Shown one piece after another: positions 1 to 6,116 of a stretch of DNA of 6,116 bases. A model generated the notes under the pieces. That model ran no database searches. It had not been told where the DNA came from and saw only the letters and a list, made by a program, of their open reading frames with translations. Origin of the DNA: JANNSW01 sp031431235 (GTDB taxonomy: Bacteria > Pseudomonadota > Alphaproteobacteria > Rhizobiales > Hyphomicrobiaceae); assembly GCA_031431235.1 (NCBI GenBank), contig JANPDA010000031.1, positions 1 to 6,116 of the forward strand, read 5' to 3'. Within the stretch, counting starts at the first letter, position 1. Each line of letters opens with the position of its first letter. The position numbers and the translations under genes were made by a program.

Positions 1-254
1 TACTTGTAACAGCAACAACTAGCCAGATAGTGGCTACAATACTGACAATCCGAGTCATATTAGTTACTTGAGTACTAGCTAGCTAGAGTCAGCTACTCGA
101 GTAGCTAGCTAGTAGTAGTAGAAGATAGAGGTGTTGTTGAAATTCAGCGATACCCATGAGTGTCCCATTGGCATCCCAACTTCCCAACAGACCAGTGACA
201 CAACCCATGTGCACACACACAAGCCAGGTAGCCACTCGACTCTACTCCAGGCCA
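1..254. other. Non-coding, low-GC left end of foreign composition
   Basis: No gene is supported here. The first 120 bases are about 41% G+C and the first 240 about 46%, rising toward the metC stop codon, whereas the rest of the window is clearly high-GC. The tetramer CTAG, usually scarce in proteobacterial DNA, occurs six times (19, 75, 79, 83, 105, 109); I found only one other copy in the remaining window, at 1669. The stretch also carries a TAG/AGT run at 111-121, a short CA microsatellite at 212-220 and a nested palindrome at 73-114. Reading frames that cross it are chance extensions of frames overlapping metC. It could be an assembly or contamination artefact at a contig end, a small insertion, or a genuine AT-rich intergenic spacer. 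Sequence alone cannot decide. Confidence 0.6.
73..114. repeat. Nested inverted repeat with CTAG-rich arms
   Basis: Bases 73-85 (TACTAGCTAGCTA) are the exact reverse complement of 102-114. Between and overlapping them, 91-106 (AGCTACTCGAGTAGCT) is a perfect 16-base palindrome centred on 98/99. Two alternative folded forms are therefore possible. No T-run follows, so it does not look like an intrinsic terminator for metC, which ends about 140 bases away. The arms are themselves repeats of CTAG, so part of the symmetry follows from low complexity. Confidence 0.75.
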
Positions 255-1442
255 TCATGCCGCCGCCCGCATCCGCTCGAATCCGGCCGCGAGATCGGCC
301 TGCAGGTCGGCGGTGTCCTCGAGACCGATGTGCAGGCGCAGCGCCGGCCCCTCGTGCGTGAACGGCGCGATCGTGCGATAGCCGACCGGATCGAACGGCA
401 CGATCAGGCTCTCGTAGCCGCCCCACGACCAACCCATGCCGAACAATTCGAGCCCGTCGAGCATGGCCGCGAGCTGGGTGCGGCTGGCAGGCTTCAGCAC
501 CACGGAGAAGAGGCCCGTGGCGCCCGTGAAATCGCGCTTCCAGATCGCATGCCCCACGGAGCCCGGCAGCCCAGGATGCAGCACGCGCTCGACCTCGGGG
601 CGCGCCTGCAGCCACTCGGCCATCTCCACTCCGGCACGCCAATGGCGCTCGAGGCGCAGCGGCATGGTCCTGAGGCCCCTGAGGCCGAGATACATCTCCT
701 CGGTGCCGGCGCAATTGCCGAGCTCCCAGAGCGCCTTGGTGATGGGCTTGGCCGCGCGCTCGCTCGCCGTGACGACACCGAGCATCGCGTCCGCATGGCC
801 GACGATGTATTTGGTGCCTGCATTGATCGACACGTCCGCCCCGTGGGCGAGCGGCTTGAAATAGATGGCCGTCGCCCAGGTGTTGTCGACGAGGAGGTAG
901 AGGTCGCGTGTCCGGCAGGCCCGCGCGAGCGCCGGGATGTCCTGCATCTCGAAGGTCTGCGAGCCGGGGCACTCGGCATAGACGAGGCGCGTGTTGGGGC
1001 GGAAAAGCGCCGTGATCCCTTCGCCCATGTCCGGGTGATAGTAGCTGGTCTCGACGCCCATCCGCTTCAGCATGCCGTCGCAGAACGTGCGCGCCGGCCG
1101 GTAGGCGGTGTCGGCGACGAGGATGTGGTCGCCAGCCTCCACGAAGGCGAGGAGCGACGTGGTGATGGCCGCGAGCCCCGAGGAGGTCAGCACGGTCCGC
1201 TGCCCGCCCTCCAGACCACAGAGCGCCTCCTCGAGCGCGCTCATCAAGGGCGATCCCCGCCGGCCGTAGGTGTAGCGCTGATTGCCGCTTTCGAGCGTAT
1301 CGAGGTCGGGAAACAGCACGGTCGAGCCGCGATAGACGGGCGGATTGACGAATCCGTGGTGGTCGAAGGGGTGGCGGCCACCATGCACGGCGCGGGTCGC
1401 GGGACGCAGCGAGGAGAGAGGCGTTGTCGGCGACTTGCCCAT
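255..1442 (-). CDS. metC: Cystathionine beta-lyase MetC (PLP-dependent)
   Basis: This cytoplasmic enzyme cleaves L-cystathionine to homocysteine, pyruvate and ammonia, the step before methionine synthase. The protein has 395 residues, full length for the family, and belongs to the Cys/Met-metabolism fold-type I PLP enzymes. Visible landmarks are YTYGRRGSP (57-65) for the phosphate site contributed across the dimer, SSGLAAI (87-93) for the PLP phosphate loop, Tyr114, which should stack on the cofactor ring (E. coli MetC Tyr111), Asp186 in VDNTWA for the pyridine nitrogen, and Lys211 in AGTKYIVGHAD for the Schiff base (E. coli Lys210). GWSWGGYESL (337-346) and Arg369 in LRLHIGLED form the substrate carboxylate site. 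The GWSWGG segment and the TKYIVGHAD context favour beta-lyase over cystathionine gamma-synthase or gamma-lyase. The ATG at 1440-1442 is preceded by AAGGA with 8-base spacing. The gene diverges from the binding-protein gene at 1636; as I recall, metC next to aapJ is a known rhizobial arrangement. The stop lies just inside the junction with the low-GC left end, and the C-terminus looks intact. Confidence 0.93.
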   Translation of the reverse strand: MGKSPTTPLSSLRPATRAVHGGRHPFDHHGFVNPPVYRGSTVLFPDLDTLESGNQRYTYGRRGSPLMSALEEALCGLEGGQRTVLTSSGLAAITTSLLAFVEAGDHILVADTAYRPARTFCDGMLKRMGVETSYYHPDMGEGITALFRPNTRLVYAECPGSQTFEMQDIPALARACRTRDLYLLVDNTWATAIYFKPLAHGADVSINAGTKYIVGHADAMLGVVTASERAAKPITKALWELGNCAGTEEMYLGLRGLRTMPLRLERHWRAGVEMAEWLQARPEVERVLHPGLPGSVGHAIWKRDFTGATGLFSVVLKPASRTQLAAMLDGLELFGMGWSWGGYESLIVPFDPVGYRTIAPFTHEGPALRLHIGLEDTADLQADLAAGFERMRAAA

Positions 1443-1450
1443 CGATTGTT

Positions 1451-1455
1451 TCCTT
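1451..1455 (-). promoter_or_regulatory. Ribosome binding site of metC
   Basis: On the minus strand this reads AAGGA, 8 bases before the ATG at 1442. It supports that start codon. Confidence 0.75.
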
Positions 1456-1480
1456 CGATCAATCCTGGGCTTTCTCCCAA

Positions 1481-1510
1481 TCCGGACCCGCAGTCAAGCC
1501 TTGACCCGGA
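1481..1510. repeat. Interrupted inverted repeat, possible operator
   Basis: GTCAAG (1493-1498) and CTTGAC (1500-1505) form a perfect inverted repeat around the single base C1499. An outer pair, TCCGG (1481-1485) and CCGGA (1506-1510), extends the symmetry, with seven unpaired bases on the left only. Its place midway between two divergent genes fits an operator for a dimeric regulator controlling one or both. It could equally be a copy of a dispersed palindromic element, which are common between genes in Rhizobiales. No regulator gene is in the window. Confidence 0.35.
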
Positions 1511-1540
1511 AGGCCGCATCACTTCAAACATGAGCTCCAA

Positions 1541-1560
1541 GCCCGGCGATCAGACCGGGC
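1541..1560 (+). other. GC-rich stem-loop in the probable leader of the binding-protein gene
   Basis: GCCCGG (1541-1546) pairs perfectly with CCGGGC (1555-1560) across an 8-base loop. The element lies 75 bases before the ATG at 1636. No U-run follows, so it is not a standard intrinsic terminator. A second GACCGGG copy at 1563-1569 repeats the right arm region (1553-1559) and could compete for pairing. Function is unknown, and a chance hairpin in GC-rich DNA is quite possible. Confidence 0.35.
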
Positions 1561-1620
1561 AGGACCGGGACGGCCAATTGAGGTGGGTAGTCCACTCGCG
1601 GGGAGGGCGTCGCGGCAGCG

Positions 1621-1630
1621 AAGGAAGGGA
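1621..1630 (+). promoter_or_regulatory. Ribosome binding site of the binding-protein gene
   Basis: The purine-rich AAGGAAGGGA ends 5 bases before the ATG at 1636. It supports this start, which also places the signal peptide correctly. Confidence 0.75.
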
Positions 1631-1635
1631 ATCGA

Positions 1636-2667
1636 ATGGGCTCGACGACGCGGCTGCTCGCAGCAGCGCTAGCCTGTCTGTCTGCCGCATTCGCCACCAG
1701 CGCCACGGCCCAGCCGCGGCCGACGCTCGATCAGATACGCGAGCGCGGCCATGTGATCTGCGGTGTGGACGATGCTTCGCCCGGCCTCGCCGCGGTCGAT
1801 GCGAGCGGGGCTTGGCGCGGGCTCGACGTCGACATCTGCCGTGCGGTGGCGGTCGCTGCGCTGGGGGACGCCGCCAAGGTGCAGTTCCGCCCGCTGATGG
1901 CCAATGAGCGCTATCAGGTGCTGCGCCGAGGCGAGGTCGATCTGCTCGCCCGTGCCGGGCTCTGGTCGATGGCGCTCGAGAGCGAGCTGCAGTTGCGGAT
2001 CGCCGGTGTCAGCTATTTCGATGGAGAGGGCGTGATCGTCAGGCGCGATCTCGCGATTGCCAGCGTGTTGGAGCTTTCCGGCGCCAAGGTCTGCCTGCAG
2101 TCGGGCAGCGCGGCCGAGATCGGCGTCGTCCGTTTCTGGGCCGGGCGCGGCATGCCGGTCGAGATCGTCGGCATGGAGCGGGCCGAGGATGCGCTGAAAG
2201 CCTATGACGCCGGGCGCTGCACGGCCTATGTGAACGCGCTCTCGGGTCTGGAGGGCGAGCGCCAGAAGCTGTCTGCGCCCGACGATCACGTGATGCTGCC
2301 GGAGGTGATCGCCAAGGACCCGCTCGGGCCGGTCGTGCGCCAAGGCGACGAGCAATGGCTCTCGATCGTGCGCTGGTCGCTGTTTGCACTGATCCATGCC
2401 GAGGAGGTCGGCATCACCAGCCAGAACATCGATGCCTGGATCGCAGCCGGCAGCCCCGTCGCCCGCGAGTTCGCCGGTAGCGAGCCCGGTTCCGAGAGCG
2501 GGCTCGGCATCGATCCGCGCTGGGCCTATCTGATCGTCAAGGCGATCGGCAATTATGGCGAGGTGTTCGAGCGCAACCTCGGCAAGGACAGCCCGCTCGG
2601 GTTGAGGCGGGGGCTGAACAGCCTCTGGAACCGGGGTGGTCTGATCTACGCGCCGTCGATGCGCTGA
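1636..2667 (+). CDS. Periplasmic substrate-binding protein, AapJ/BztA family, altered ligand site
   Basis: This is a secreted solute-binding protein of the polar/general L-amino-acid ABC transporter type. It has 343 residues, about the usual AapJ length. Residues 1-25 are a signal peptide with an Ala-Thr-Ala cleavage site before Gln26. Family landmarks follow in order: TLDQIRERGHVICGV (30-44), GLDVDICRAVA (62-72), FRPLMANERYQVLRRGEVDLL (84-104), the GVSYFDGEGVIVR segment (124-136), KVCLQSG (151-157), AYDAGRC (189-195), HVMLPEVIAKDPLGPVVRQGD (218-238), then GNYGEVFERN (305-314) and the GLNSLWNRGGLIYAP tail (326-340). The four cysteines (42, 69, 153, 195) match those of AapJ as I remember it. 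Several ligand-contact positions differ: the usual RNTTWTxxxR-like segment is RAGLWSMAL (106-114), with Leu114 where the carboxylate-binding Arg sits, and the usual TTDQSGL is VNALSGL (199-205), with Ala201 replacing the amino-binding Asp. No permease or ATPase gene follows. It may bind a different ligand, serve another transporter, or act as a sensor. Family assignment is firm; ligand unknown. Confidence 0.88.
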   Translation: MGSTTRLLAAALACLSAAFATSATAQPRPTLDQIRERGHVICGVDDASPGLAAVDASGAWRGLDVDICRAVAVAALGDAAKVQFRPLMANERYQVLRRGEVDLLARAGLWSMALESELQLRIAGVSYFDGEGVIVRRDLAIASVLELSGAKVCLQSGSAAEIGVVRFWAGRGMPVEIVGMERAEDALKAYDAGRCTAYVNALSGLEGERQKLSAPDDHVMLPEVIAKDPLGPVVRQGDEQWLSIVRWSLFALIHAEEVGITSQNIDAWIAAGSPVAREFAGSEPGSESGLGIDPRWAYLIVKAIGNYGEVFERNLGKDSPLGLRRGLNSLWNRGGLIYAPSMR

Positions 2668-2747
2668 AAGCTCCCGAGCCCGATCCTTCCGCCATCAAGT
2701 TGACGCAAGAGCTTGTTTCCGTTCCCAGAACGTGGGGCTGCCGGTCT

Positions 2748-2751
2748 GGAG
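2748..2751 (+). promoter_or_regulatory. Ribosome binding site deciding the start of the 2758 gene
   Basis: GGAG lies 6 bases before the ATG at 2758. It favours this ATG over the in-frame TTG at 2713, which lacks such a site and would put fifteen extra residues, including charged ones, before the signal peptide. Confidence 0.65.
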
Positions 2752-2757
2752 CTCGTC

Positions 2758-3705
2758 ATGCGTCGATTCGCAATGCTATTTTGCTTTCTCGCCGTTCTTT
2801 CCAGCAGCCCCGGTGCGACCAGGGCGGACGAGCCTGGCTTTGCCTCCCAGGTCGAGCTGATGCGCTGGATGATGGGCTATCGCAAGTCGCCCGACCCCCG
2901 GCGCCTCGCCGCGGCCGTGCATGCCATGAGCGAGCTCGGCCTGCTCGAGGACCAGGATGCGGCGGGCGTCTATGTGGGCTTCGTCGCGGGCGTGCTCGGC
3001 GCCAACCAGCTCGACGCCAAGACGCTGATCGATCCCATGTTCCCGATGCGCTCGGACGAGCAGGTGACGGTCGTTCGCGCGGTCGCCTATTCCGGATTGC
3101 CCGAATGGCACGAGCTGCTGCGCGCGCTCGCCGTCGGCATCCCCGAGCGCAAGGTGCTGATCGACCGCTTCCTCGAGGGCGAGGCGGGCCGGCTGATGGA
3201 GCTGCCGCTCGAGCATCCGCGCACGCTCGACACGCTCTGGGGCTACTACATCTCGACCGGCTCCTACGAGCCGATCATGCGCATGATCGCAGCGCTCGCC
3301 TGGACGCGCGAGGGCGACGACCTCGATCGCCTCACCGCGGGCAGCATGGCGAAATGGACGCTCGCCTCGAATGCCGCCAGGGACCAGAGCCTCCTGAAGC
3401 TCTGCTACGTGGAAGCCGAGCACCAGCCCGAGCAAGTGGCGGCGACCCTGAAGGAAGTGATCGAGGCGGCCGAGACCTACGAGCTGGGCCCGATCCGCAA
3501 GGAAGCGCTGAAGGCGATCGAGGAGCTGCGGACGAAGGGGCCAGAAAGCTCGCGCAGTCGCAGCTGGGCGATGCAGGCGGGATCGACCGTGTTGGCGCTC
3601 GGCTGCGTCGCGGCGGGTGCGACCGGACATGCCGAGATCGCCGCTCCTTGCGTCATCGCTGGCGCCCTCGGCACGGCCGCGCAAAAACTGCTGACGAGCG
3701 AGTAG
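2758..3705 (+). CDS. Exported helical protein of unknown function
   Basis: I do not recognise a named family, though it resembles conserved hypothetical exported proteins I associate with Rhizobiales. The product has 315 residues from the ATG at 2758. Residues 1-23 look like a signal peptide: MRRF, a hydrophobic core (AMLFCFLAVL), then cleavage after Thr-Arg-Ala before Asp24. The mature part appears almost wholly alpha-helical with helix-turn-helix periodicity, suggesting an alpha-solenoid (HEAT/TPR-like) fold. Motif-like stretches are LMRWMMGYRKSPDPRRL (34-50), GVYVGFVAGVLGANQ (70-84), AYSGLPEWHELLR (110-122), LWGYYISTGSYEPI (160-173) and GSMAKWTLASNAARD (195-209). A basic, serine-rich linker (264-269) leads to a small-residue hydrophobic tail (about 271-308) with Cys283 and Cys298, which could be a membrane hairpin or a buried helical pair. 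The gene starts 90 bases after the binding-protein gene with no visible terminator between, so co-transcription is likely. No catalytic motif is apparent. Confidence 0.82.
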   Translation: MRRFAMLFCFLAVLSSSPGATRADEPGFASQVELMRWMMGYRKSPDPRRLAAAVHAMSELGLLEDQDAAGVYVGFVAGVLGANQLDAKTLIDPMFPMRSDEQVTVVRAVAYSGLPEWHELLRALAVGIPERKVLIDRFLEGEAGRLMELPLEHPRTLDTLWGYYISTGSYEPIMRMIAALAWTREGDDLDRLTAGSMAKWTLASNAARDQSLLKLCYVEAEHQPEQVAATLKEVIEAAETYELGPIRKEALKAIEELRTKGPESSRSRSWAMQAGSTVLALGCVAAGATGHAEIAAPCVIAGALGTAAQKLLTSE

Positions 3706-3814
3706 GCGGGTGCGGTGGCCGTTGCCGGTCTTCCCGAGCAATTGATCGGCGCGCCTGCGATCCTGGCGGGCTGGTCGCGCCAACCGGCCGGAAGCTGTCG
3801 CTCCGCCCCCATCG
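3706..3814. other. Convergent intergenic gap without a recognisable terminator
   Basis: The unknown exported-protein gene and the copper ATPase gene converge here. The gap stays GC-rich and contains a CCGGCCGG palindrome at 3784-3791, but I see no strong stem followed by a T-run on either strand. Termination may be Rho-dependent. No short gene with a credible ribosome binding site was found. Confidence 0.5.

Positions 3815-6116
<2,302 letters not shown>

Larger units (their letters stand above)
1443..1635. promoter_or_regulatory. Divergent intergenic region between metC and the binding-protein gene
   Basis: These 193 bases separate two divergently transcribed starts, so both promoters should lie here. 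Ribosome binding sites are clear at both ends. A TTGACC hexamer at 1501-1506 resembles a -35 box on the plus strand, but no good -10 box follows at 17 bases, so I do not call a promoter position. The region holds an inverted repeat centred on 1499 and a stem-loop at 1541-1560. I looked for a SAM-II riboswitch on the metC side, as these precede methionine genes in alphaproteobacteria, and saw no convincing match. Confidence 0.6.

Noticed and set aside
204..220. CA repeat as a phase-variation tract
   Set aside because: It is only about four to five units long, lies in non-coding anomalous sequence and is not near a promoter or start codon.
109..972. A 287-codon minus-strand frame overlapping metC and extending into the left end
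   Set aside because: It overlaps metC in another frame, has no family motifs, and its last residues come from the anomalous non-coding left end.
1443..1560. SAM-II or other methionine riboswitch in the metC leader
   Set aside because: I could not match the conserved pseudoknot core by eye. A covariance-model search (Infernal with the SAM-II family) would settle it.
156..1907. A 583-codon open frame on the plus strand opposite metC
   Set aside because: It lies antisense to the well-supported metC gene and runs on into the binding-protein gene in another frame. Its product is Arg/Ala/Gly-rich with no recognisable motif, as expected for antisense frames in high-GC DNA.
2700..2728. TTGACG as a -35 box for a promoter of the unknown gene
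   Set aside because: No reasonable -10 hexamer occurs at 16-19 bases downstream, and one hexamer alone is weak evidence.
2713..2757. Upstream TTG start for the unknown exported protein
   Set aside because: No ribosome binding site precedes it, and it would place fifteen extra residues before an otherwise standard signal peptide.
3706..3814. Bidirectional intrinsic terminator between the convergent genes
   Set aside because: Only short stems are visible and no T-run follows on either strand.

Overview
The window looks like chromosomal DNA from a high-GC alphaproteobacterium, most likely of the Rhizobiales/Hyphomicrobiales (Bosea- or Bradyrhizobium-like). This is an inference from the strong G/C third-position bias and from the gene content: an AapJ/BztA-type amino-acid-binding protein divergent from metC, and a YHS-domain copper ATPase. 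No rRNA, tRNA, CRISPR array, transposase or phage gene was seen.

Layout. Positions 1-254 are non-coding and compositionally foreign: about 46% G+C over the first 240 bases by direct count, rich in TAG and CTAG, with a nested palindrome at 73-114. From about 240 onward the sequence becomes typical high-GC bacterial coding DNA. Positions 255-1442 (minus) encode a complete cystathionine beta-lyase (MetC). A 193-base divergent intergenic region (1443-1635) holds both ribosome binding sites, an odd inverted repeat and a GC-rich stem-loop. Positions 1636-2667 (plus) encode a periplasmic substrate-binding protein of the general L-amino-acid transporter family. After a 90-base gap, 2758-3705 (plus) encodes an exported, mostly helical protein of unknown function. 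A 109-base convergent gap follows. From 3815 to the right edge (minus) lies a copper-type P1B ATPase whose first residues fall outside the window.

How the genes relate. MetC converts cystathionine to homocysteine in methionine synthesis. The divergent binding-protein gene is probably a displaced or duplicated relative of aapJ. No permease or ATPase subunit follows it, and several positions that normally grip the alpha-amino and alpha-carboxyl groups of the ligand are changed. Its neighbour at 2758-3705 is also exported and may be co-transcribed with it. The copper ATPase is a separate transcription unit for metal export.

The two points most worth a second look are the ligand-site divergence of the orphan binding protein and the foreign, palindromic left end. 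The left end may be an assembly or contamination artefact rather than biology. I found no convincing multi-gene system that is new.
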